A DNA stretch of 64,000 nt from Tous-C4FEB sp044356555 (GTDB lineage: Bacteria; Verrucomicrobiota; Verrucomicrobiia; Opitutales; Opitutaceae): assembly GCA_044356555.1 (NCBI GenBank), contig JBIKWB010000025.1:13005-77004 (forward strand). Direction: 5' to 3'. The notes beneath the pieces were generated by a model. It was given only the letters and a program-made list of their open reading frames with translations. It had not been told where the DNA came from and ran no database searches. Made by a program: the position numbers and the translations under genes. Of the stretch, positions 18,087 through 26,608 are shown in pieces (position 1 is the stretch's first letter; every line of letters begins with the position of its first letter).

Positions 18087-18982
18087 CGAGTGAGATGGAG
18101 AAGATTGACGGCCGGCCGCTGCTGAGCGTGCGCGGCCTGACCAAGCATTTTCCGGTGATGAGCCGGGGATTTCGCCGGTCGGTGCTCGCGACCGTGAAGG
18201 CGGTGGACGCCGTGAGTTTCGATCTGGCGGCGGGCGAAACTCTGGGTCTCGTGGGGGAGAGCGGCTCTGGCAAGACGACGACGGCCCGGTGTATCTTGCG
18301 AGCGATCGATCCGACGGCGGGGTCCGTGATGTTTCGTCTGCCCGACGGGCGCACGGTCGATCTGGTGAAATTGACCGGGGGCGAATTGAAACCGATCCGG
18401 CAGCACGCGCAGATGGTGTTTCAGGATCCGGTGTCGTCACTGAATCCGCGAATGACGGTTGGGGACATTGTCGGGGAGCCGCTGGTGATCCACCGGCTGG
18501 CGCGGGGGGAGGAATTGGCGGGGCGGGTGGCCGAAGTACTCGTCCGGGTGGGTTTGCAGCCGGAACATAGCCGGCGGTATCCCCATGCATTTTCCGGCGG
18601 GCAACGCCAGCGGATCGGGATCGCGCGCGCGTTGATCATGCAACCCTCGTTGATCGTGTGCGATGAGGCGACATCCGCATTGGATGTGTCGGTGCAGGCG
18701 CAGGTGCTCGACCTTTTGAAGGAACTGCAGCGGGAGTTCCGGCTCACCTATTTGTTCGTCGCGCACAATTTGGACGTGGTGCGGAATTTCTGCGATCGCG
18801 TGGCGGTGATGCGGAAAGGCCGGATCGTAGAATTGGCGCCGACAGCCCGGATTTTTTCGGACCCGCAACATGCTTACACGAAGATATTGCTTTCGGCGGT
18901 GCCGTCGCCCGATCCGGATGTGCGGATGAATTTTAATGTTGGGGGCGATCTGGCAAAGCTCGACGCGGCCGATCAAAGCTGA
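18083..18982 (+). CDS. Oligopeptide ABC transporter ATP-binding protein (OppF type)
   Basis: Second ATPase of the peptide transporter, 299 residues from the ATG at 18083, which overlaps the preceding stop as ATGA. Walker A GESGSGKT is near residues 58-65. QMVFQDPVSSLNPRMTV (Q-loop), the signature FSGGQRQRIGIARAL and Walker B LIVCDEATSALD follow. The OppF-like feature is the long loop between the first strand and Walker A. The same frame is open further upstream, but that part only shadows the preceding gene. Confidence 0.93.
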   Translation: MTSEMEKIDGRPLLSVRGLTKHFPVMSRGFRRSVLATVKAVDAVSFDLAAGETLGLVGESGSGKTTTARCILRAIDPTAGSVMFRLPDGRTVDLVKLTGGELKPIRQHAQMVFQDPVSSLNPRMTVGDIVGEPLVIHRLARGEELAGRVAEVLVRVGLQPEHSRRYPHAFSGGQRQRIGIARALIMQPSLIVCDEATSALDVSVQAQVLDLLKELQREFRLTYLFVAHNLDVVRNFCDRVAVMRKGRIVELAPTARIFSDPQHAYTKILLSAVPSPDPDVRMNFNVGGDLAKLDAADQS

Positions 18983-18996
18983 ACACTTTTTCTACC

Positions 18997-19296
18997 ATGC
19001 TCGTACATACTGTCTACTTCTGGCTGAAACCTGAGCTCACTCCGGCGCAACGCGCGGAGTTCCGCGCCGGCGTCGAGACGCTGGGCGCGATTCCATCGGT
19101 TTCGCAATTTTTCTGCGGCGTGCCGGCGGGCGTGCCGGACCGGCCGATCATCGACAAGAGTTTTTCGGTCGCGATCACGGTGATCTGCAAAGATATCGCC
19201 GCCCACGACGCTTACCAAGTCGACCCGATCCATTTGGCGTTCATCGGCTCGTGCAAACAATTCTGGGCGCGCGTGCAGATTTACGACGCGGAGTGA
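18997..19296 (+). CDS. Dabb family (stress-responsive A/B barrel) protein
   Basis: A 99-residue protein starting MLVHTVYFWLKPELT, the usual opening of the Dabb ferredoxin-like barrel. SVAITVICKDIAAHDAYQVD and HLAFI follow, as in the family. Dabb proteins form small dimeric alpha/beta barrels; some are polyketide cyclases, most have no known function. It follows the OppF gene by 14 bases and precedes the phosphoesterase gene by 13, so the cluster could be one transcript. Confidence 0.88.
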   Translation: MLVHTVYFWLKPELTPAQRAEFRAGVETLGAIPSVSQFFCGVPAGVPDRPIIDKSFSVAITVICKDIAAHDAYQVDPIHLAFIGSCKQFWARVQIYDAE

Positions 19297-19309
19297 GGCG
19301 GGGGCTACC

Positions 19310-20125
19310 ATGAAGCGGAGCAACATCACCCGCCGAGCGGCCATCGGCCGACTCGGAGCTTTGGTGGGAACGGCGTTTTGGCCCGGAGTGTTGTTAGCGC
19401 AAGGGAAGCCGACCACCGCCGGCCCGGTGCGCTTTGTGGTGTTGAACGATCTGCACCACGAGAACGCCGACTGTGAGGCTTGGTTCGGCGCGCTATTTGA
19501 AGCGGCAGGAGCCCACGCCGGAGTGGCGTTTGTCGCGGGCCTCGGTGATTTGGCCAACACCGGTAAGCGCGAAAGCCTCGCCGCGATCAAACGGCTTTCG
19601 GCCGCCGCGCGGGTGCCGTTTTTGCCGGTGCCGGGAAATCACGACAACGACGTGGAAGAGAATACTCGGATCTATTCCGAGATTTTTCCGGGTCGGCTGA
19701 ACTACGCATGGACCGAAGCGGGTTGGCAGTTCATCGCGCTCGACACGACCGAAGGTAAAAAATGGGGCGAGGTGCGCGTAAGCGTTGAGACTCTGATGTG
19801 GCTCAAAGCGGAAACGGCGAAATTGGATGCGCGCAAACCGACGGTGCTGATGACTCATTTTCCGCTCGGCGCCGGTGTGAAAATGCGACCGCTGAATGCG
19901 GAGGCGATCTTGGAACCTCTAGCCGATTTTAACCTGCGCGGGGTATTTTCCGGCCACTTCCACAGCCAAACCTCGGTGAAGCACGGTCAGGCCGAGTGCG
20001 TCACCAACGTGTGCTGCTCGCGAGTCGGGAAGAATCACGACGGCACGCTCGTGAAAGGATATTTTGTTGCGAACGGCGCGGCGGACGGATCGCTGACGCG
20101 GGAGTTTGTGCCGTTTGCGGGCTGA
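19310..20125 (+). CDS. Exported calcineurin-like metallophosphoesterase
   Basis: A 271-residue protein with a Tat-like signal (TRRAAIGRLGALVG, residues about 8-21, cut after LLAQ). The metallophosphoesterase metal ligands occur in order: NDLHHEN, GLGDLANT, GNHDND, LMTHFPLG and SGHFHSQ. It probably works in the periplasm on a phosphomonoester or phosphodiester. The length is short for the family but all five motif blocks are present. It is convergent with hflX, with a gap of only 17 bases. Confidence 0.88.
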   Translation: MKRSNITRRAAIGRLGALVGTAFWPGVLLAQGKPTTAGPVRFVVLNDLHHENADCEAWFGALFEAAGAHAGVAFVAGLGDLANTGKRESLAAIKRLSAAARVPFLPVPGNHDNDVEENTRIYSEIFPGRLNYAWTEAGWQFIALDTTEGKKWGEVRVSVETLMWLKAETAKLDARKPTVLMTHFPLGAGVKMRPLNAEAILEPLADFNLRGVFSGHFHSQTSVKHGQAECVTNVCCSRVGKNHDGTLVKGYFVANGAADGSLTREFVPFAG

Positions 20126-20142
20126 TCGGCGAAGACCACGGC

Positions 20143-21426
20143 CTAATTTGCCTTAACCAGGAAAGGCTTGAAGAGACCGGCTTGCGCGGGGGCGAAGCGC
20201 CCTTGAATAAAGACGCCCTCCTCACGGGTCTCCTCGAACTGGACATGACCGGTGGCGTGGAGCTTCGCGATCACATCGTATCGGGTGTGTGGCACGAGCA
20301 ACTCCACGGCGTCGAGCGCATCGGCGATTTGTTCGAGGCAAGCGGCGACGAGTTGATCGAGATGCTTGCCGCTGCGGGCGGAAATGAAAAGAGCGTCGGG
20401 GGCGATGAGGTGGGCGCGGTTGAGTGCGGCTTCATCCGCGGCGTCGATTTTGTTGAAGACGGTCAGGATGGGTTTGTCGGCGGCTCCGAGCTCCTTGAGC
20501 ACGGCGAGAGTGGTCTCGTGGTGCTGGGCCGCGTTGGGGTTCGCGACATCGATGACATGAATCAAAAAATCGGCCAAGATGACCTCTTCGAGCGTGGCTT
20601 TGAATGCTTCGACGAGGCCGTGGGGCAGGCGGCGGATGAAGCCGACGGTGTCCGTGACCAGCAGCTTCTGGTTGCCGCGCAGATGAAGCTGGCGCGTGGT
20701 GGGATCGAGGGTGGCGAACAGCTTGTTTTCGGCGAGAACGGAGGCTCCGGTGAGCGCGTTGAGCAGGGAAGATTTGCCGGCGTTGGTGTAGCCGACGATC
20801 GCCGCGGTGGGGACGGGCACGCGTTGACGACGCTGGCGCTGCGTGGAGCGCTGTTTGCGGACATCGACCAACTCGCGTTTGAGGGCGACGATGCGGTCAT
20901 TGACGAGGCGGCGATCCTGCTCGAGCTGGGTTTCGCCTTCGCCGCCCATGCCGCCCGAACCGCGTTGGCGGGAGAGATGGCTCCATGCGCGGGTGAGGCG
21001 GGGGAGCGAATACTCCATGCGGGCGAGTGCGACCTGAAGCACGGCCTCGCGAGTTTGAGCCCGGTCGGCAAAGACTTGGAGGATGACCTCTTGCCGGTCG
21101 ATCACGGCGAGCTCGGACAATTTCTCCCAGTTGCGCTGCTGTGCGGGGGTCAGGGCTTCGTCGAAAACGATGACGTGGCAGCCCTCGGCTTTGGCGAGCT
21201 CGATCAGTTCCTTTGTCTTGCCGCTGCCCAAGAGCGTCGCGGGCGTGGCGACGCGGAGCTGGACCAGTTCGGTCCGAACCACGGTGAGCTTAAGATTCTC
21301 GACCAGTTCGGTGAGCTCCTCGAGCAGTTCGGCGCCCTCACCCGTGGCCATCGATTTGGTCTGAACGCCCACTAGAAAAGCGCGTTCGATTTTTTCCGGG
21401 CGTTTGTCTTCGAGAAAATTAGCCAT
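20143..21426 (-). CDS. hflX: Ribosome-associated GTPase HflX
   Basis: GTPase that splits stalled or stress-damaged ribosomes. The 427-residue protein has the N-terminal HflX domain with the signature GGMGGEGETQLEQDRR (about residues 158-173) and a helical linker. The G domain follows: G1 GYTNAGKSS (212-220), G3 DTVGFIRRLP and G4 NKID. The C-terminal domain completes a normal-length protein. It is cytosolic and is the only translation factor in this part of the window. Confidence 0.95.
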   Translation of the reverse strand: MANFLEDKRPEKIERAFLVGVQTKSMATGEGAELLEELTELVENLKLTVVRTELVQLRVATPATLLGSGKTKELIELAKAEGCHVIVFDEALTPAQQRNWEKLSELAVIDRQEVILQVFADRAQTREAVLQVALARMEYSLPRLTRAWSHLSRQRGSGGMGGEGETQLEQDRRLVNDRIVALKRELVDVRKQRSTQRQRRQRVPVPTAAIVGYTNAGKSSLLNALTGASVLAENKLFATLDPTTRQLHLRGNQKLLVTDTVGFIRRLPHGLVEAFKATLEEVILADFLIHVIDVANPNAAQHHETTLAVLKELGAADKPILTVFNKIDAADEAALNRAHLIAPDALFISARSGKHLDQLVAACLEQIADALDAVELLVPHTRYDVIAKLHATGHVQFEETREEGVFIQGRFAPAQAGLFKPFLVKAN

Positions 21427-21580
21427 CAGTGTGACCCATGGTTAAAGCGGGTTGCGATCGCCGAGCCTAGACCCAAATTCGCCCTAACCCCGATTGCATG
21501 AACCCATGGCAGCAGATAAATCGCTTGTATGCCCGGTCGCCGGCAAACAGGGTCGTCCGTCAAGGGATTAACTTACCTCT

Positions 21581-21961
21581 ATGAGTTCATGTTCCATTCT
21601 TCTAGTTGATGACGAAGAGGAGCTGCGTGATTTGCTTCGGCATGTTTTGGAGCGGGCGGGTCACTTGGTGACGTGCGCGAAGAATGGAATTGATGCGAGT
21701 TTGGCCATCACCTGCGGGAGGTTCGACGTGGTCGTGACGGACATGCTGATGCCAGAGCGCGACGGGTTCGAATTGATCGCTGAAATCAAAGAAAACCATC
21801 CGACGGTGAAGATCGTGGCAATTTCTGGTGGCGGGCTGATCGGCCGGGACGAGCATTTGCCGATGGCCAGGGGGGGTGGTGCGGATGTGCTGTTGCGAAA
21901 GCCCTTCGCTCATCACGCCTTGTTGTCGGCGGTGGACCGCGCGCGGGCGGGGCGGAACTGA
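21581..21961 (+). CDS. Stand-alone response-regulator receiver domain (CheY-like)
   Basis: A 126-residue single receiver domain. Acidic pocket residues lie in LVDDEEEL (10-12), the phospho-acceptor Asp54 in VVTDMLMPERDG, a conserved Ser in AISGG, and Lys107 in LLRKPF. There is no output domain and no histidine kinase nearby, so the cognate kinase and target must lie elsewhere. The GGGLIGRDEHL stretch after the conserved Ser is slightly extended compared with CheY, as in many single-domain regulators of this type. Confidence 0.92.
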   Translation: MSSCSILLVDDEEELRDLLRHVLERAGHLVTCAKNGIDASLAITCGRFDVVVTDMLMPERDGFELIAEIKENHPTVKIVAISGGGLIGRDEHLPMARGGGADVLLRKPFAHHALLSAVDRARAGRN

Positions 21962-22006
21962 CGCGCGCCTCGCTCAAAGCTCTCTCTGGGGCGAGTTGGT
22001 CCTCGT

Positions 22007-23092
22007 TCAGGCGAACAGGATGCAGACCGGCTGGGCGACGGTGATTTTCCCAGAGAGGAGAGCGAGGCGACCACTGGTGGAATCTACCCGGAAAGAGACG
22101 ATCGAATCCGAGCCCTGATGGGCGCAGACAAGCCACGCGCCGTCGGGGGTGAGATCAAAATTGCGCGGCTGCACGCCGCCGCAGTTAACCGTTTCGACCC
22201 AAGTGAGCCGGCCGGTGGACGGGGCGATCGCGTAGACGACGAGACTGTCGTGGCCGCGGTTGGATCCGTAAAGGAAACGACCGTTGGGATGGATGCGGAT
22301 CTCGGCGGCGGTGCTTTCGCCGGCAAAGTCTGCAGGCAGGGTGGGCAGCGATTGAACGGTCTGAAACGCGCCTACGCCCGCGTCGTAGGAGAAAACCGTG
22401 ACGGTGTTGGCGAGTTCACCGATGACGTAGAGGAAGCGTCCGTCGGCAGAAAATTTTGCGTGGCGGGGCCCGGTGCCGGGAGGCAGCGGCAGAAAAGGAG
22501 CGGCAGCCGGAGCGATCGTGGCCGTGGCGGCGTCGAGATCGTAGCAGAAGACGCGGTCCAGCCCCAGATCGGTGACGCAGGCGAGGCGATTATCGGGCGA
22601 AATCGTGACGGAGTGTGGGTGGGGTTTGTCCTGCCGATTCGTTTGCGGTCCGAGTGGACCTTGATGCGTGACGAAGCTCCGCCTTGCTCCGATCCGGCCG
22701 TCGGGTGCGAGAGGGAACGTGCTGACTTGGCCACCGCTGTAACTCACGGCGATGAGAACTTTGCCGCTGTGATCCACCGCGGTGTGGCACAACGTGGCAT
22801 CGGTGGCCTCGACGTTTAGCGGCGCACAGGTGTCGCCAGGCGGAGCGGCGGAGAAAGCGGCAACTGCGCCCACGGGTTTTCCGTCGGCCGATTTCAGCTC
22901 CTGATTGGCGTAAAAAAGTTGGCGGCTTGGATGGAGCGTTAGCCAGGTGGGATTTGCCAGAGCGGCAACGGGTGAGGCGGAAGAAAGCGCGCCCGACGAA
23001 GAATCAATCCGGGCGCCATAAATCCCGAGGCTAGTCGTGCGGGTGTAGGTGCCGATGTAGAAGCTGTGGTGCGGTGCGATTGCCGGATGCAT
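22007..23092 (-). CDS. Lactonase family seven-bladed beta-propeller
   Basis: A 361-residue protein of the 6-phosphogluconolactonase (YbhE/Pgl) beta-propeller family. From the ATG at 23092 it opens SFYIGTYTRTTSLGIYGARI, the usual first blade. Family blocks follow: NPTWLTLHPS, HPHSVTISPDNR, GPRHAKFSADGRFLYV and ADFAGESTAAEIRIHPNGRF. No clear signal peptide is present after this start. The substrate in this family may be 6-phosphogluconolactone or another lactone. The neighbouring hydroxyacid dehydrogenase supports a sugar-acid context but does not settle it. Confidence 0.85.
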   Translation of the reverse strand: MHPAIAPHHSFYIGTYTRTTSLGIYGARIDSSSGALSSASPVAALANPTWLTLHPSRQLFYANQELKSADGKPVGAVAAFSAAPPGDTCAPLNVEATDATLCHTAVDHSGKVLIAVSYSGGQVSTFPLAPDGRIGARRSFVTHQGPLGPQTNRQDKPHPHSVTISPDNRLACVTDLGLDRVFCYDLDAATATIAPAAAPFLPLPPGTGPRHAKFSADGRFLYVIGELANTVTVFSYDAGVGAFQTVQSLPTLPADFAGESTAAEIRIHPNGRFLYGSNRGHDSLVVYAIAPSTGRLTWVETVNCGGVQPRNFDLTPDGAWLVCAHQGSDSIVSFRVDSTSGRLALLSGKITVAQPVCILFA

Positions 23093-23138
23093 GATGATGG
23101 GAGCGGAGCCGAACGATTTGCCGAACGGCGCTTGTAAT

Positions 23139-24137
23139 TCAAAGCGACGAACCGGGCAGCGCCGGTTCGCCGGCGGCGTTGCGTCGGATGTTTTCCACGG
23201 TGACACGGGCGATCTCGGTGAGAGCCTCCTGCGTGAGAAACGCCTGGTGCGCGGTGATCAATACGTTGGGAAAAGTAAGCAGACGGGACAGTTCGTCGTC
23301 GGCGAGCACAGTGCCGGAGAGATCCTCGAAAAACACCCCCGCTTCCTCCTCGTAGACATCGAGACCAACGCCGCCGACATGGCCGGTTTTGAGCGCCGCG
23401 ATGAGAGCGGTCGTGTCGATGAGGCGTCCGCGGCTGGTGTTGAGCAAAACAACGCCGGGCTTCATGCGCGAGAGGGCGGAAGAGTTGACGAGATGATCGG
23501 TCTCGGGCGTGAGGGGCAGGTGAAGGGAAACGACGTCGCTGGCCTGGAGCAATTGATCGAGCGTGACGTAGCCGACGCCGTGGGCTGCAGCCCAATCGGC
23601 CGATTGCACCGGATCGAAGGCGATGACCTTCATCCCGAAGCCGCGAAGAATTTGGGCGGCCAAACGACCGATTTTCCCGGTGCCGATGATACCGGCGGTT
23701 TTGCCGTGCAGATCGAAACCGACGAGACCGGCTAGGGAAAAGTTAAGTTCGCGCACGCGGTTGTGGGCGCGGGGGATTTTTCGGACGAGCGCGAGCAGCA
23801 GGGCAACCGTATGCTCGGCCACGGCGTAAGGCGAGTAGGCGGGGACTCGCGTAACGGTCAGGCCGAGCGCCCGGGCCTTGGGTAGATCGACGTGGTTAAA
23901 CCCCGCGCAACGCAGGGCAAGGTGACGGATACCGAGGCGATGGAGTTTCTCCAGCACCGGGGCGTCGGCGCGATCATTGACAAAGATGCAGACGCAATCG
24001 GCCCCGTGGGCGATGGCCGCCGAATCGGCATCTAGCCGAAACTCATGGAAGCGACATGTCAGCCCGGCGATTTTTGCCGCGGCGGAAAGGTAGTCGCGGT
24101 CGTAGGGCTTGGTGTCGAAGACGGCGACGATCGGCAT
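23139..24137 (-). CDS. D-2-hydroxyacid dehydrogenase (LdhA-like)
   Basis: NAD-dependent D-lactate-dehydrogenase type enzyme of 332 residues. Blocks in order: CAGFNHVDLPKARALGLTV, SPYAVAEHTVALLLALVRKI, the NAD site GIIGTGKIGRLAAQIL, LNTSRGRLIDT (catalytic Arg), DVYEEEAGVFFEDLS (catalytic Glu), and ITAHQAFLTQEAL (catalytic His). The DVYEEEAG...FED stretch is typical of LdhA rather than of glyoxylate reductases, so reduction of pyruvate to D-lactate is the best guess. Its start is 17 bases from the stop of thymidine kinase on the same strand. Confidence 0.92.
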   Translation of the reverse strand: MPIVAVFDTKPYDRDYLSAAAKIAGLTCRFHEFRLDADSAAIAHGADCVCIFVNDRADAPVLEKLHRLGIRHLALRCAGFNHVDLPKARALGLTVTRVPAYSPYAVAEHTVALLLALVRKIPRAHNRVRELNFSLAGLVGFDLHGKTAGIIGTGKIGRLAAQILRGFGMKVIAFDPVQSADWAAAHGVGYVTLDQLLQASDVVSLHLPLTPETDHLVNSSALSRMKPGVVLLNTSRGRLIDTTALIAALKTGHVGGVGLDVYEEEAGVFFEDLSGTVLADDELSRLLTFPNVLITAHQAFLTQEALTEIARVTVENIRRNAAGEPALPGSSL

Positions 24138-24154
24138 GGTGAAGGTCGCGGGGA

Positions 24155-24736
24155 CTAAGAGGCGGCAAGTGCCGTCTTATGGTGGCGGCGGCACATGGCG
24201 ACGTAGCGTTCGTTGCCGCCGATCTCTATTTGGGCGCCCTCGCGGACGGCGCGGCCGTCGGCGGCGAGGCGCAGGTTCATCGTGGCTTTCCGGCCGCAGT
24301 GGCAGATCGTCTTGAGTTCGACGAGGTCGTCGGCGAGGGCGAGCAGCGCGCCGCTCCCGGGAAAGAGCTGACCCTGAAAATCAGTGCGCAGGCCGTAACA
24401 GAGGACCGGGATTTCGAGCACATCGGCGACATCGGAAAGCTGCTCGACTTGGGCGCGAGTGAGGAATTGGGCTTCGTCGATCAGCACGCAGGCGATCGGA
24501 TCAATCGTGTGCTCATGGCGCACGCGGTTGAGCAGATTGTCGGTGGGCGCGAGCACTTCGGCCGGGGCCTCGAGGCCGATGCGGGAGCGCACCCGGCCGA
24601 GACCGGAGCGAGAGTCGATGGCGGGCACGAACACCAAGGTGCGCATGCCGCGTTCCTGATAGTTGTAGCTCGATTGCAGCAGAACCGTCGATTTGCCGGC
24701 ATTCATCGCCGAGTAGTAAAAGTAGAGCTTGGCCAT
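24155..24736 (-). CDS. tdk: Thymidine kinase (type II, TK1-like)
   Basis: Salvages deoxythymidine to dTMP. The 193-residue protein shows the ATP site YSAMNAGKST (8-17), the catalytic Glu in CVLIDEAQFLTRAQV, and the substrate lasso with CYGLRTDFQGQLFPGS. Zinc-binding cysteines lie in CHCGRKA and near the end in CRRHH. Length and motif order are those of bacterial TK1-like enzymes. Cytosolic, homotetrameric in the family. Confidence 0.96.
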   Translation of the reverse strand: MAKLYFYYSAMNAGKSTVLLQSSYNYQERGMRTLVFVPAIDSRSGLGRVRSRIGLEAPAEVLAPTDNLLNRVRHEHTIDPIACVLIDEAQFLTRAQVEQLSDVADVLEIPVLCYGLRTDFQGQLFPGSGALLALADDLVELKTICHCGRKATMNLRLAADGRAVREGAQIEIGGNERYVAMCRRHHKTALAAS

Positions 24737-24830
24737 AGGGAGGGCGGAGCGGTGAAGAGGTTAACCTACGATGACGGAACGGTGAGTCAGCGTCGGCAAA
24801 ATGAATAAGGCAAAAAACGAAAAAGCCCGA

Positions 24831-25760
24831 TCAAACGTCGAATGGGTTCTTGGCCCGTTCGATCCGGTAACGATCCAGGTCGCTGGTGAGGTAGCGCGCC
24901 GACAACTCGGCGATGACTTCGTCGACCTCACGCGGTTTGACATAGTGCTTCAAGGCATGGGCCCGAAGCTGGCCCCAATGAGCATCCATCGTGGACTGAC
25001 GAGCCCGGAGAAACGCGGCGCGGATGGTCTCGGCGGCGACCAGCAAGTCGTTTTTTCCGCTGTTGCAGAAGGCGCGGGCTTCGAGCTCGGCGGCCTGTAA
25101 TTCTGCCGTGCAATATTCCGGAGAGAGCAGAAAAGTTTTATCGACCCAGGTGGACGGGCGAAACGGCGGTAAGTTGGGCAACCGGGTGCCCGGCGGTAGC
25201 CGACCTTCGCCGAGGCGTGCGGCTTCGTCGGTGATGAGATCAACTTTGGCGGCAGCCGCATGAAGGTACGCGGCGGAAGATCGAAACGTGGCGATCGCTT
25301 CGGGATCCGGGATGCGGCCGGGCTCAACCTTGGCGGCGGCCCGATTGTCGCGGGCAAAAGCGAGCGCGTGTTCTCCGAGGCTGGCGACCGTGCTCTGCCA
25401 GCGATCGACCAAGGCACAGAGATGATCAAAAATCTGGAGGTCGGGGTCGGTCAGGGTCAGGTGCTCGTTGAGCGCATCCTCTAACTTGCCCCGCAGGGTG
25501 TGTTCAAGGCGCTCAATCGGGACGAGTTTGTGGCGGATTTCTCCTTCGGCTTCCAAGACCGCGTCCATGGCTTGTTGGTAGGCCAGCCGTGAACTTTTTG
25601 AGGCGAAAAGCGCAAAGGAGGGTTTGGTCTTTTGGACTTCGGCCTTTTCAATTTCGACGCGGGTCAATTCCTGTGTAAGCGACTGCCGGCACAGGTGCAC
25701 GTAAGCCTCGTCACGGAGGCAGGCGATGGTCTCGGGGGAGAGTTGGACAGGTTGTGACAC
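24831..25760 (-). CDS. Unknown helical protein
   Basis: A 309-residue protein with no signal peptide or membrane segment. Long charged helices dominate (for example LTQELTRVEIEKAEVQKTK and EGEIRHKLVPIERLEHTLRG), probably coiled coil in the N-terminal half. No catalytic motif is seen. A short region LPPGTRLPNLPPFRPSTWV looks like a flexible linker. It ends in RIERAKNPFDV. The family is not recognised; a lineage-restricted conserved protein is plausible. It lies 94 bases upstream of tdk on the same strand. Confidence 0.7.
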   Translation of the reverse strand: MSQPVQLSPETIACLRDEAYVHLCRQSLTQELTRVEIEKAEVQKTKPSFALFASKSSRLAYQQAMDAVLEAEGEIRHKLVPIERLEHTLRGKLEDALNEHLTLTDPDLQIFDHLCALVDRWQSTVASLGEHALAFARDNRAAAKVEPGRIPDPEAIATFRSSAAYLHAAAAKVDLITDEAARLGEGRLPPGTRLPNLPPFRPSTWVDKTFLLSPEYCTAELQAAELEARAFCNSGKNDLLVAAETIRAAFLRARQSTMDAHWGQLRAHALKHYVKPREVDEVIAELSARYLTSDLDRYRIERAKNPFDV

Positions 25761-26608
25761 GGGAAAAGCGGGAGCCTAAACTCGGTGACAACCAAAGCGT
25801 ACAAAGGGTCCGATGCAAAAGATTTTTGTTGGCTTAGGCTGTGAGTGCGTCGGCACCGGAATGTCGGAGTTTGGCGCAAGGGGCTTAGCGGGAGCAGGTG
25901 ACGAGGTGGTCGTCGACGATGCGCTCGCGATGCGTCGGGCTCGTGCGTCCTCGGGCCTCAAAAGTTGGAATGACGCCCCAGCCGACGGCGGCCTCGGCGG
26001 TGCGGATGTTCCCGGCGGCGCGCGTTAGGAAATCAAAATCGAAATGGAAATCGAAGTGGCGAAAAGGAACGTCAATGGGACGACGGCGGTCACGCGCTGC
26101 GGTTTTTTCGTCGAAGAGCGATCCGCTGACCCGCTGGATCGGGCGCTTGCCGCGACCCAATCGGATGGTCCGAAGGATGCCGACGAAGCGACCCCAGTGA
26201 CTCCGGTTCGAAGAGCGGAATACTTGTGCGGCGAACGATCTCGGCCACGTCTAATCAACGCGTATTTTGACCGCGTGGCTTGGAAGCGGACGACGAAATC
26301 GACCGGAAAAACATCGCTGACCGTCGGTTCGGCCGTCGTCCAACCGTGAAACAAATCTGGTGGGCACTGGAAAAACCCGCGGTGATTAACAGGCCGAAAA
26401 CGAAAAGAGAAAAGATTGGAATGACTAAATGAGCTGGCCGAGGCCTTGAGCAACGGAGGCGGCTGGTGTGGCGTGGAGTTGAGCGTCCGTCAGCTGCCCG
26501 CGGACGCGAAGTCGCTGATTTGGCCACGGCCGGTTGGGGAGCGCGTGGTGTGTCACTTAGGGTGAGCGCGGCAGTCGAGGTGGGTGTCAGGCGTGAGCCG
26601 GGTGAAGC
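25761..26608. other. 848-bp region with no convincing gene
   Basis: Several open frames exist on both strands but none reads like a folded protein or shows a known motif. A short A-rich stretch near 26031-26062 repeats GAAATC/GAAATG units, giving alternating Phe-Asp on the minus strand. Frame changes on the minus strand suggest this may be decayed coding sequence, but no family can be named. Confidence 0.4.

Noticed and set aside
24790..24850. Terminator at the end of the unknown 309-residue gene
   Set aside because: A possible CCC/GGG stem with a bulge precedes a T-rich minus-strand stretch, but it overlaps the coding end and the stem is weak.
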